A stretch of DNA of 64,000 nt from a virus. Position 1 is the stretch's first letter, and each line of letters opens with the position of its first letter. The notes beneath the pieces are model-generated. The model did no database searches, had not been told where the DNA came from, and saw only the letters and a list, made by a program, of their open reading frames with translations. Position numbers and translations under genes: made by a program. This document shows, piece by piece, positions 56,363 to 63,796 of this stretch. Where the stretch lies: positions 1-64,000 of the IMG/VR virus record IMGVR_UViG_3300032069_000001. One strand, written 5' to 3'.

Positions 56363-56402
56363 ATTTCCCCCTTTTTTTCTTAAATTTCTTAATAATTCTT
56401 AA

Positions 56403-56720
56403 TCACACTACATTAAAATCATCTAAATTTTCTACGACCAATGACCCACCAACGTCTTGTGGCGTTCCATCAGAATTTCCCTTTTTGACTACCGAATTAT
56501 TAGGAATATTAGGAGCTGAACTCTTTAAAGCTTCAACAATCCTGTCTATTGTTTCCAACACAACATTATGAATTGCTATCGTAGCTTTATGAATATCAAC
56601 TTTACGGCTTGCAACATCATCAAGAGTATTAAGAATAAAAGTTTTTTGCATTGCCATTTCTTTATCCGAATGATAATGAACTTGTCCAACTGCGTCGTCT
56701 ATCGCTTCTTTTAAATCCAT
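56403..56720 (-). CDS. unknown protein with C-terminal LDDFNVV tail
   Basis: 105 codons, AAGGGGGC upstream. Helical (MDLKEAIDDAVGQVHYHSDK; IAIHNVVLETIDRIVEALKS) with a disordered Asn/Ser linker and the end VVENLDDFNVV. The tail is shared with 55277-55612 though the bodies differ. Confidence 0.55.
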   Translation of the reverse strand: MDLKEAIDDAVGQVHYHSDKEMAMQKTFILNTLDDVASRKVDIHKATIAIHNVVLETIDRIVEALKSSAPNIPNNSVVKKGNSDGTPQDVGGSLVVENLDDFNVV

Positions 56721-56730
56721 AAAAGCCCCC

Positions 56731-56997
56731 TTATTCTACAAACGTTTTATCATCAGTAGTATCACCAAAATATTTACTTCTGACATTGTTTTTCATCTCT
56801 TTGTCTTTCTTTAACAAAACACCGTGAGACATAAAACCCGTTTGAATTGCCATTCTAACAACACTTGTGCCATAGTATCCTTTTTCTTTTGTGCCACCGC
56901 ATTTGCACTTCATCTTGGACTTGCTATCCGAACTTGAGTGGAAGAACTCGTCCGTAATCTTCCCACACTTTTTGCATTTATACGTGTAAATAGGCAT
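56731..56997 (-). CDS. FmdB-type zinc-ribbon protein
   Basis: 88 codons. MPIYTYKCKKCGKITDEFFH ... MKCKCGG is the FmdB family N-terminal zinc ribbon. Small regulators of this type are common in bacteria and phages. Coupled to the nuclease gene upstream by 1-bp overlap. Confidence 0.65.
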   Translation of the reverse strand: MPIYTYKCKKCGKITDEFFHSSSDSKSKMKCKCGGTKEKGYYGTSVVRMAIQTGFMSHGVLLKKDKEMKNNVRSKYFGDTTDDKTFVE

Positions 56998-57842
56998 TAT
57001 CCTCTCCTAATTTTCTTACAATTATTAAGAATAAGCTTCCTGTGCTTCAAATACCAATGCTTCTGCGTCGCCTTCAATCTTTCCCTCCTGCAATAAAAAC
57101 AGTATCTTGGTCTCATTGTGTTATAATCTATTGTCTGACCACACTTTTTACACACCGTAATCTTTACAGTAGGTATCGGTTCTCTCCTTCTTTCACCAAC
57201 CAAACGTAAATCTAAATCTGGATTATACCAACAGTCATACTTGGAATGATTGTTTCTATAAATGCTAATAGCATTAACTTCTGGAATACGTTTAGACGGA
57301 ATAACATAAAAGAACTCTATTTCATTATTCTCATCTATTGCCACACAAATAAGAAAATCGCATATCTTTGGGTAATCTCTCCTGACTGTCGTCGTGTTTC
57401 CTAATCTTCTTTTGTATCCAACAAGACTATTCAAACTCTTTGTGCCGTCATCTGCAAGAGCAAAACAAAAGAAAGGATAATCTCTTTGGGCATACTTCCC
57501 TCCTTTTTTCATCATTACCTTACTTCCCTTGACTTCTATTCTTAATTTTCCTAATAATACGTCGCAGGTTGAGTGAGGGTCTATCTTGTTTAAGTCAACT
57601 ATTTTTTCGTTTGGGTATTTATCTTTCAAATACCTAATAGCTATTTTTTCCGCTTGTCTGCCAACACCTTTTAAGATAGTTTTAATATTGTTATCCTTCC
57701 GCTTTTGCTGAACATAAGCTTCAGAACAACTATATTTCTCCGCAATTAAAGCGTCTGACAATCCAGCTTTATACTCCTTCTCCAAAACAGAAGGAATAAG
57801 CGTCTTTGCTTTATCTGATAAATTAACTCCCTTTTTAGCCAT
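56997..57842 (-). CDS. PD-(D/E)xK nuclease with HTH and zinc ribbon
   Basis: 281 codons from ATG at 57842. Residues ~15-55: HTH (LSDALIAEKYSCSEAYVQQK). Residues ~60-110: GRQAEKIAIRYLKDKYPNEK, then D94-VLLGKLRIE103-V-K105-GSK, the nuclease pattern with E64 upstream. C-terminus: CKKCGQTIDYN ... CFYCRRERL zinc ribbon. A homing or restriction-like nuclease, or a recombination nuclease; target unknown. Confidence 0.7.
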   Translation of the reverse strand: MAKKGVNLSDKAKTLIPSVLEKEYKAGLSDALIAEKYSCSEAYVQQKRKDNNIKTILKGVGRQAEKIAIRYLKDKYPNEKIVDLNKIDPHSTCDVLLGKLRIEVKGSKVMMKKGGKYAQRDYPFFCFALADDGTKSLNSLVGYKRRLGNTTTVRRDYPKICDFLICVAIDENNEIEFFYVIPSKRIPEVNAISIYRNNHSKYDCWYNPDLDLRLVGERRREPIPTVKITVCKKCGQTIDYNTMRPRYCFYCRRERLKATQKHWYLKHRKLILNNCKKIRRG

Positions 57843-58077
57843 CAACTTTCCCTTGAATATTATTGCACTCATTGTATCTGCCACATTGTATCCCAAGACA
57901 ATTTACGGCAAACACAACCATCTGCGGAGTATTAAATCCCCCCGCCTTAATGGTGAACTGCATCATAGCTGGGCATACCTTCTTGCCAATCGGAATACGA
58001 ATATCTACAATGTTAAATCCACCCGTATCTTCTGGCGGAGGAAGTCCCTTCTCTTTTTCATCATTTTTTCCCACCAT
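57835..58077 (-). CDS. small protein, 80 residues
   Basis: ATG 58077 behind GGAGGGCAAG. Contains GGFNIVDIRIPIGKKVCPAM and CLGIQCGRYNECNN (several Cys). Upstream in-frame text to 58128 overlaps another gene. Overlaps the nuclease start by 8 bp. Unknown. Confidence 0.5.
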   Translation of the reverse strand: MVGKNDEKEKGLPPPEDTGGFNIVDIRIPIGKKVCPAMMQFTIKAGGFNTPQMVVFAVNCLGIQCGRYNECNNIQGKVDG

Positions 58078-58354
58078 CTTGCCCTCCTTTCTTATTTTTA
58101 TTAGGAATATTAAGAACTCTTGAAACATTTTTAGGTAATCCTACCTTCATTAAATAATCTATATGCTCTGCCAAATCATCAACCATTAAAAGCAATTCCT
58201 CTACAACAATAGCTATCATTGCCAAATCAATCACACCTGTCTCGTGTTTCTTATCCAACTGCGTGTAAAGCTGTTTGGCTTTCTCTCTTATATCTTTTAA
58301 TGTTTTCTTCCCTTCAAATAATTCCTGTATCTCTTTCAGTTTATTTACGTCCAC
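58061..58354 (-). CDS. helical protein, 97 residues
   Basis: GTG start after GGAGGCGAGTT. Almost all helix (LKEIQELFEGKKTLKDIREK; LAMIAIVVEELLLMVDDLAE), Lys/Gly tail. No family. Confidence 0.5.
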   Translation of the reverse strand: MDVNKLKEIQELFEGKKTLKDIREKAKQLYTQLDKKHETGVIDLAMIAIVVEELLLMVDDLAEHIDYLMKVGLPKNVSRVLNIPNKNKKGGQDGGKK

Positions 58355-58727
58355 AACTCGCCTCCTCTACGGTCTCCAATGTTCCGTAATTCAACTTCCA
58401 GTCATCAGGGTCAACAATATTTAAAACTTTAATTACCCTTAAAACAAAGCTATCATTAAATTTTCTTAATACGTAAGTTTCTTTTCTCTCCGCAATGGCG
58501 TGGTGCAACTCATCATAAACACCCTTGCCAATGTGTTTCTTGTGTTCCATTGCAACAACAACAGAACACGTATCTATTTTTTCCAAATAAGGTTGTATTG
58601 AACCAAGCTCACCCAAATCTCTGTTCGGGCATATTACCTTAAACTTCCCTTCAAGATATTTACGGGCTTCCTTTTCGGTCTGACTTCCATACGAAAGCTT
58701 GCTATGTGCAAAATAAGCTCTTTTCAT
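58341..58727 (-). CDS. nucleoside 2-deoxyribosyltransferase-like protein
   Basis: 128 codons. AYFAHSKLSYGSQTEKEARK at the start and SVVVAMEHKKHIGKGVYDEL near the middle match the NDT fold: substrate loop, then D...GKG...E..A. Phages use such enzymes in nucleotide salvage, and the same fold occurs in NAD- and nucleotide-binding defence factors. No proof of activity. Confidence 0.55.
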   Translation of the reverse strand: MKRAYFAHSKLSYGSQTEKEARKYLEGKFKVICPNRDLGELGSIQPYLEKIDTCSVVVAMEHKKHIGKGVYDELHHAIAERKETYVLRKFNDSFVLRVIKVLNIVDPDDWKLNYGTLETVEEASCGRK

Positions 58728-58906
58728 TTAATCCCCTTATAAATCCGATAGTCGTATCCTTCTCTCAAAAGCACACCATTAAGCATTATAAAATCTCTTT
58801 TCTCTATCCTCATATTATTAAACACAACTACTGTTTCATCTGGCTTTGCTTTTTCATCTTTCTTTTTTCTTTCCTTGCTCCCCATAAACCATTTTTTATT
58901 CAGCAT
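58724..58906 (-). CDS. small protein with fibre-module-like end
   Basis: 60 codons from ATG 58906 behind GGGAGGG. Basic N-terminus (MGSKERKKKDEKAKP). The end FIMLNGVLLREGYDYRIYKG is close to VFLNGALLREGAGNDYVV in the fibre at 11718-13205, far away on the map. Confidence 0.5.
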   Translation of the reverse strand: MLNKKWFMGSKERKKKDEKAKPDETVVVFNNMRIEKRDFIMLNGVLLREGYDYRIYKGIK

Positions 58907-59960
58907 AAATTCCCTCCCACCCACTTACTCTTTCAAGCATAAAAACAACATTCTTATCCCAACGTCCATCGTCCTTTTTATCCATTTTGTCAATAACTCT
59001 TTTTTCGTCAACCAATAATCTCATCATTGCACAAATTTCAGGGTCTAACAACCACCTGTTCCATTTGTCGCTCCACAAACCAAGCTGTGTAAGTCTGGCG
59101 AGCGTCCAATTAACATTACAATCATTTACTTGTAGCCAGCCATAATCTTTTGTAGTCTTAATAAGATGTTTCTTTAGTTCCTCAAAAGATATTACTACAA
59201 CCCTTTCCTTTTCGTCTCCTTTTTCTCTGTAATACAATGTCCAAGTTCCGTCCTTATTCCTAATAGCCCTTTTCCCTGACTTAACAACATATTCGTATGA
59301 TATTGTTTTCTTTCCACCCTCAACGACATACCAATCATAATAATCGCTTCCAGTTTTTACCTTCTCTATTTTTCTATTCTCGTCCTCCATTATGTAATTT
59401 CCGTATTTATCCTTAAGATAATTCTGGCAAATAAGTTGAAATGTATAATCGCTTTCTGATTTACCTTCTCCCAACAAACGCAATGCTGTTTGTCTCGGAC
59501 TTTTAGCATAATATTTTATTTCTCCCTTTTCCCATAGTTTCATTGAAGCACTAAAAGCAACGTCAACTGCTGTTTCAAGGTCTTTCTCTTTGCGGTGCAT
59601 ACCCCAAGCCCCATACAAACCAATCAAGCGGTCTCTTAAACCAAAACAATAGTTTTTTTTCTTTTCTATCTTTTTATCTTCCTCTTGTTTTTTTATCATA
59701 TCAATTATATCTGATTGCAATTTTATTTTATCATCTTGAACTTTTGAAAGCTTTGCTTCCGTATCATCAATAACAGTAATGGAATTACCATACTTCTTAA
59801 TTAAATCTGAAAGGTCTTTACGTATTTTATTAAGCTGTCCCCATTCAAGAACAATAACAACGCAAAGAGCCAAGATAATACCAACCAAAACCAAGCTAAC
59901 CAAAACCTTAACTCTTATTAAAGTCTGGACGGCTTTAATGACGGCTCTTATATCAAACAT
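58896..59960 (-). CDS. membrane-anchored protein with coiled coil, possible lysozyme-like end
   Basis: 354 codons from ATG 59960 (GGAGATTTG upstream). One transmembrane helix (KVLVSLVLVGIILALCVVIV, ~19-38), a coiled coil (~40-100), then a globular part. The C-terminal part has KDYGWLQVNDCNVNWTLARL and LDPEICAMMRLLVDEKRVID, which recalls a lytic transglycosylase (GLMQIN) but a clear catalytic Glu is not identified. Anchored lysis enzyme is one option. Confidence 0.5.
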   Translation of the reverse strand: MFDIRAVIKAVQTLIRVKVLVSLVLVGIILALCVVIVLEWGQLNKIRKDLSDLIKKYGNSITVIDDTEAKLSKVQDDKIKLQSDIIDMIKKQEEDKKIEKKKNYCFGLRDRLIGLYGAWGMHRKEKDLETAVDVAFSASMKLWEKGEIKYYAKSPRQTALRLLGEGKSESDYTFQLICQNYLKDKYGNYIMEDENRKIEKVKTGSDYYDWYVVEGGKKTISYEYVVKSGKRAIRNKDGTWTLYYREKGDEKERVVVISFEELKKHLIKTTKDYGWLQVNDCNVNWTLARLTQLGLWSDKWNRWLLDPEICAMMRLLVDEKRVIDKMDKKDDGRWDKNVVFMLERVSGWEGIYAE

Positions 59961-60250
59961 CAAATCTCCTTTTTGCCGTCCTGTTCCTTAAGGAACTTCG
60001 CTATGTCTCCCTTCAACTGCTGAATATATGTTGAGTATTTAATAGCGTTGACTATCGGCTTCCCGCCCTTCCATTCTGAAAGCAAATCCCCAAGATTTTC
60101 TCCTTCAAAAATAAATATAATCTTACGACCGCCGACAACTTCCTTGCCTAAAAGTCTGCACTCCCGAGCCATAAAATAAGCCCCTTCGTAAATGCTGTCG
60201 GTGCGATACTTCCCCGTTTTTCTTACGTCATCAATTTCTTTATCTTGCAT
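59960..60250 (-). CDS. DUF5659-like protein
   Basis: 96 codons. YEGAYFMARECRLLGKEVVG, IIFIFEGENLGDLLSEW, VNAIKYSTYIQQLKGDI are a known phage pattern ('dlyeAAfLla.g..l......F.F.....l...W..g...V.a..f...i..Lk'). Start after GGAGGATTAA. Overlaps the next gene (TGATG). Confidence 0.55.
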   Translation of the reverse strand: MQDKEIDDVRKTGKYRTDSIYEGAYFMARECRLLGKEVVGGRKIIFIFEGENLGDLLSEWKGGKPIVNAIKYSTYIQQLKGDIAKFLKEQDGKKEI

Positions 60251-60274
60251 TTAATCCTCCCGTCTATAATGATT

Positions 60275-60580
60275 TTATTTTTTCTTTTTCAAATCATCTT
60301 TTTGTTGCTTATCCCAACCACCAACGACCCTTATCAAGCCAACCAAACCGACGACTACCATACCGACCGAAGCGTATTGGTTAATATTGCTCTCAAACTT
60401 TATGTTGCCTTCCTGTTGCCAAAAAGATATTCTTGGCGTGGGTATTTGTGCATCAAGTTTTGCCTTCTCTGCGTCTAAAAATACCTTCTTTTCCTCAATC
60501 GTCATATCCTCAAACTTTTTTAACGGAACATCTTTCTCTGCCATATTGTCCTCCTTCTTCTTAAATATTTTATTGAACAT
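60275..60580 (-). CDS. small membrane protein (two possible starts)
   Basis: 101 codons from ATG 60580 (AAAAAGGGGGTAAGGACA upstream), or 89 from ATG 60544 (GGAGGACAAT). One transmembrane helix near the end (SVGMVVVGLVGLIRVVGGW), Lys tail. The two good ribosome sites 36 bp apart suggest two forms, as known for holin/antiholin pairs; that is speculation. Confidence 0.5.
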   Translation of the reverse strand: MFNKIFKKKEDNMAEKDVPLKKFEDMTIEEKKVFLDAEKAKLDAQIPTPRISFWQQEGNIKFESNINQYASVGMVVVGLVGLIRVVGGWDKQQKDDLKKKK

Positions 60581-60704
60581 TGTCCTTACCCCCTTTTTGA
60601 ACTTTTTTTATTTCGCATTTCTCGTCTCTATCTGGACAATCCTTACATCTCTTTTTATTCGTCTTAATACCTTTCTTAACGCAAATCGCCTTTTCTTCGG
60701 GCAT
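60570..60704 (-). CDS. 44-residue four-Cys protein
   Basis: ATG 60704, TAA 60570-60572. CVKKGIKTNKKRCKDCPDRDEKC carries four Cys when read over residues 8-30. It starts behind GGGGGTGAGTAAGGAG and its end supplies the ribosome site of the next gene (overlap). Confidence 0.5.
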   Translation of the reverse strand: MPEEKAICVKKGIKTNKKRCKDCPDRDEKCEIKKVQKGGKDNVQ

Positions 60705-60708
60705 CTCC

Positions 60709-60969
60709 TTACTCACCCCCTTCTTGAATTTTCATACTCTTAATTTCCTCTGGACTTACATCAGTTAGTTTTAGCTCTTTCGGTTTATCCTGTATTGCGT
60801 CCATATCTGCATCTTTTTTCCCTTCAACCACTCCATTATGAACCATAATCATTACAATCTGCTTGATAAATTCCGCATCTGTTATTATATCTCTTTTTGT
60901 TTTTTGTTTCTTTATCCAATCATAATCCTCTTGCTGTATCAAAACTTCGTGAAGCGTTATGTAATTCAT
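60709..60969 (-). CDS. small protein, 86 residues
   Basis: AAAGGAGG upstream. MNYITLHEVLIQQEDYDWIK, helical, acidic C-terminus. Unknown. Confidence 0.5.
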   Translation of the reverse strand: MNYITLHEVLIQQEDYDWIKKQKTKRDIITDAEFIKQIVMIMVHNGVVEGKKDADMDAIQDKPKELKLTDVSPEEIKSMKIQEGGE

Positions 60970-61325
60970 TTCTCCTCCTTTGCTATTTTATCAAAATAAT
61001 CCTCTGGCTTCATATCCAATACTTTTTCCGCAAACAATCTTAACCCCTTTTTCAATTCTTCAGTAGGTTTTGTATGAACTATATATTGCTTGCTGTCCTC
61101 GTAGGTCAATCCCCATTTTTTTACTAATTCTTTTATCTTGTTTAAATCTGCTCCCAACATTAACGCCTCTAAAACCAAAGTCCAGGCGTCTGCTCTATCA
61201 TCTGTCTCTATTAACCAAACCTTTTTTACAAAAGGACTACTAAAATATTCATCATCACTATCCACAACAACTGGATTTTTACCGATTAAATCTCCGTTAG
61301 TATGTAAATAATAATACCATTTCAT
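60966..61325 (-). CDS. unknown protein, 119 residues
   Basis: MKWYYYLHTNGDLIGKNPVV start, then WLIETDDRADAWTLVLEALM. This pattern ('W.y.L..nG.liyk......SPFV...W.id...R..aw..l.EAL..Ga....i..L...W.l') is familiar from many phage genomes, but no function is known to me. Confidence 0.6.
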   Translation of the reverse strand: MKWYYYLHTNGDLIGKNPVVVDSDDEYFSSPFVKKVWLIETDDRADAWTLVLEALMLGADLNKIKELVKKWGLTYEDSKQYIVHTKPTEELKKGLRLFAEKVLDMKPEDYFDKIAKEEK

Positions 61326-61411
61326 TTTATTCTCCTCCCTATTCTAACGTGTAAAAAAGGAAATTTTAAATCCCACCAACACATTACTTTCCCACCAAAT
61401 AAAAATTTCAT
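61322..61411 (-). CDS. 29-residue micro-ORF
   Basis: ATG 61411, TGA 61322-61324 overlapping the next ATG. MKFLFGGKVMCWWDLKFPFL... It fills the gap between two genes and carries the ribosome site of the next (GGGAGGAG), so it may serve coupling. Confidence 0.35.
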   Translation of the reverse strand: MKFLFGGKVMCWWDLKFPFLHVRIGRRIK

Positions 61412-61851
61412 TAGTTTTCCTTTGCCATTTCCGACAAAATGTATCCCTCTAAATCCTTTTCCTTTTTCTCAAATTTATCTTTATACAATACCCACAAATC
61501 AGCACCCACGATTTTGTTTTTCTTAAGCCACATCAACATATCCTTCCACTTTGGATTACCCCTAAACATCATCATCACGCCTATCGCACCAGGATTGCCA
61601 TTTGATATTTCTACAACAAGTTCCTTTATTTCGTGTATCTCTCTTGAGTTTTCATTGAAGTCATTAACACCCATTTCCTTGCCTTCCTCAAAGACCCAAT
61701 TCGGTTCTATGTCTGCCCAAGACCAGCCTTCTTTACCGTCAATATGAATTTTAAAATACGGTTTCTCTGTCGGCATCTCGGGGTGCTTCAACTCCAAAAG
61801 CAATTCCTCAATCTTTTTTGCTATAAGTTTTTTCTCCTCTACGCTGAACAT
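61411..61851 (-). CDS. unknown protein, 146 residues
   Basis: GGAGGCGTAGA upstream. Contains GNPGAIGVMMMFRGNPKWKD and VGADLWVLYKDKFEKKEKDL, a small phage family of unknown role that I have seen next to replication genes ('gnpGAi.vl.......g..iW.ly.d'). Confidence 0.55.
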   Translation of the reverse strand: MFSVEEKKLIAKKIEELLLELKHPEMPTEKPYFKIHIDGKEGWSWADIEPNWVFEEGKEMGVNDFNENSREIHEIKELVVEISNGNPGAIGVMMMFRGNPKWKDMLMWLKKNKIVGADLWVLYKDKFEKKEKDLEGYILSEMAKEN

Positions 61852-61852
61852 T

Positions 61853-62257
61853 CTACGCCTCCTTTAATGCAAATATTTCTATTTCCAATCTCGGATTTTT
61901 CTTATCAATGCTAAAGTCTATAAATCTCGGCAAGCAATCCTTGTCGTCGTGAAATACCCACTTCTTCATACTATCCTCTGTAAGCTTAAGTAAGTTAGAA
62001 CAATCTCCGTGCCTGCCATTCTCCCAATAGACTATAATATTCATTACAAACTTCGTGCCTTTAGGTATCATCATAAAGTCCTGCTTCTGCATTTCGCTAA
62101 AGGCATAAATCCCCATACCCTCTTTCCAGTCTTTTGCTTCCTCTGTTAGCACTCTCCCTGTATAACTCCTACCGTAAGCACTATAACGTGTAGCGTTCTT
62201 GTAGCAATGATTAACGCTCTCTGGTAAAGGCATTGACAACTTCAATACATCGCCCAT
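61853..62257 (-). CDS. rusA-like: RusA-family Holliday junction resolvase
   Basis: 134 codons. PLPESVNHCYKN at the start; GRHGDCSNLLKLTEDSMKKW with D85, N88, K91, D95; VFHDDKDCLP with D104-D105. These are the acidic and Lys positions of RusA. It cuts four-way junctions made in recombination or replication; a RuvB homologue is also encoded (48323-49285). Confidence 0.75.
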   Translation of the reverse strand: MGDVLKLSMPLPESVNHCYKNATRYSAYGRSYTGRVLTEEAKDWKEGMGIYAFSEMQKQDFMMIPKGTKFVMNIIVYWENGRHGDCSNLLKLTEDSMKKWVFHDDKDCLPRFIDFSIDKKNPRLEIEIFALKEA

Positions 62258-62392
62258 TTACTTAACCACCCACATTATAGGATATTTTTCCTCTTTCTTT
62301 TTAATAAGCCACCCTAAAAAATATACGTGAACATTGATATATATGTTTTCTTTACCGCTACTAACCGTTACGTTTATCGTTATTAAATTCAT
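62258..62392 (-). CDS. small protein, 44 residues
   Basis: ATG 62392 behind AAAGGAGAGC; TAA 62258-62260 directly before the RusA start. MNLITINVTVSSGKENIYIN..., hydrophobic aromatic end (VYFLGWLIKK). Unknown. Confidence 0.5.
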   Translation of the reverse strand: MNLITINVTVSSGKENIYINVHVYFLGWLIKKKEEKYPIMWVVK

Positions 62393-62475
62393 CTGCTCTC
62401 CTTTTTAAAGAGGAGGCGGGACTTTTAACCGAACCGCCATCAGCTTTTTCCGAAAAGACAAGACGCAAAGTTCAG

Positions 62476-62652
62476 CTACGCCCGCTTCTCCCCCGTTTCA
62501 ACATCAACAACAGCCTTCAAAGAATGAAGTTTGTGATTGCAAACAAAACGAACTTTCTTAATAATCTTAATATTCTTAAGAACATTGTCGTTTAAATGCT
62601 TCTTGATTATCCCTTCCAGGTTCTCCTGGCTAATTTCTATTTTTGCGTCCAC
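62476..62652 (-). CDS. small protein, 58 residues
   Basis: GTG 62652 behind AAAGGAGGTAAAAA; TAG 62476-62478. MDAKIEISQENLEGIIKKHL..., then VRFVCNHKLHSLKAVVDVE. Contains a TTCTTAAGAA-type DNA word in its middle. Overlaps the upstream gene by 23 bp. Unknown. Confidence 0.55.
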   Translation of the reverse strand: MDAKIEISQENLEGIIKKHLNDNVLKNIKIIKKVRFVCNHKLHSLKAVVDVETGEKRA

Positions 62653-63238
62653 TTTTTACCTCCTTTTCTTTTGCCACTTTTACAGCTTGCTCTTTTAATA
62701 TATCGTGCTTATACTTTTTAAAGAACGGACAAATATTTCCCCTGTGTATCGGGCAACCCATCTTGAGCCCATCAAGAACCAAGTCTTCGTCGTTGAACAA
62801 TGTTCCAGTATAGTTTGGGTTAGACTTCATCTGGTCAACTTCTTTCCTTAAATCACTCCTGCTTAAATCCCTCGCCTTGTCCAACATTTCTTTATAGTTC
62901 TTGTCCGTCACAACAGGAGCAATCATATTCAACTTCGTCCAATGAATATCCGCCAGCTCTGCCTGCGGAACCTTGTAGGTCTGGATATACATTCTGTAAA
63001 TTTTCATTAACGCATAAACCGTGCTTCTATCAAAACCAATCTCGGGCATACCCAAATATTCCTCAAAGGTGTCTGCCATACTTTCATACAGCTTGCCATC
63101 AAATATTTTCACAAAGGTTTTCCCAAACTCAATAAAGCTTATAACAACAACACGCTTCAACTCCAAAATATGATTATGGAGTTCGTGCATTTCCTCCGCC
63201 CGCTTTTGTTTCTCCGTCTTGTCCAGCTCTTTACCCAT
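62630..63238 (-). CDS. unknown replication-block protein, 202 residues
   Basis: AGGAGGCGTAG upstream. N-terminal coiled coil, then 'SMADTFEEYLGMPEIGFDRS' and TVYALMKIYRMY, an HTH-like unit common in phage proteins related to ParB-type or DUF3102-type families. C-terminus GCPIHRGNICPFFKK could hold zinc. A DNA-binding role is likely. Confidence 0.55.
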   Translation of the reverse strand: MGKELDKTEKQKRAEEMHELHNHILELKRVVVISFIEFGKTFVKIFDGKLYESMADTFEEYLGMPEIGFDRSTVYALMKIYRMYIQTYKVPQAELADIHWTKLNMIAPVVTDKNYKEMLDKARDLSRSDLRKEVDQMKSNPNYTGTLFNDEDLVLDGLKMGCPIHRGNICPFFKKYKHDILKEQAVKVAKEKEVKSGRKNRN

Positions 63239-63247
63239 CTACGCCTC

Positions 63248-63523
63248 CTATTTCATATCTGATAAATATTCAATTTTTCCATCACGAACAAAAATATGCA
63301 ACCCACAACCATTCTCAAATCCATTAACAGTCTTTGGGTGTCCAATGCTCGGGCTTATCGTGACCTCTTTTTTATCGTTTATTGTGACAGTATGTTCCAA
63401 TCGTAAAGCCATACCGCACCTCGGACAAGCCAAATAATACCAATCTCCCCATTTTTGTATTTCTCCCTTCTTGAGTTCGTCTATTTTAAATACGCCTTCT
63501 TTTAATACAACATTTCCAACCAT
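63248..63523 (-). CDS. DUF6527-like zinc protein
   Basis: 91 codons. WYYLACPRCGMALRLEHTVT, TISPSIGHP, NGCGLHIFVRDGKIEYL follow the DUF6527 pattern (CP.CG ... PSi ... CG.H..I.dG). Family role unknown. Confidence 0.6.
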   Translation of the reverse strand: MVGNVVLKEGVFKIDELKKGEIQKWGDWYYLACPRCGMALRLEHTVTINDKKEVTISPSIGHPKTVNGFENGCGLHIFVRDGKIEYLSDMK

Positions 63524-63530
63524 ATTCCCC

Positions 63531-63794
63531 CTATTTTATGATAACAACCCTGCACTCAACTTTATATTCGCAGGAGTGTAAAAAACTCGTAATCTTCTGC
63601 GACCGCAACTCAACGAGACCGTCCTGTGCCATTCTCTCAACAACCTCTTTTATTATGTCTTTTTTTACGGTGTCGTAATGTTCAAGTTGAATTGCGTTCA
63701 CTATTTTAGAGCAACCATAAATCCTTACCCTATCCCTGAAAGCCCACAACAGCACTCTCTTTACAATCCCATTGAAGTATTTTTTCATTTTCAC
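63531..63794 (-). CDS. small protein, 87 residues
   Basis: TTAGGAGTGAAA upstream. Basic N-terminus (MKMKKYFNGIVKRVLLWAFR), two helices, and strand-rich end. Just 2 bp from the helicase stop. Unknown. Confidence 0.5.
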   Translation of the reverse strand: MKMKKYFNGIVKRVLLWAFRDRVRIYGCSKIVNAIQLEHYDTVKKDIIKEVVERMAQDGLVELRSQKITSFLHSCEYKVECRVVIIK

Positions 63795-63796
63795 TC

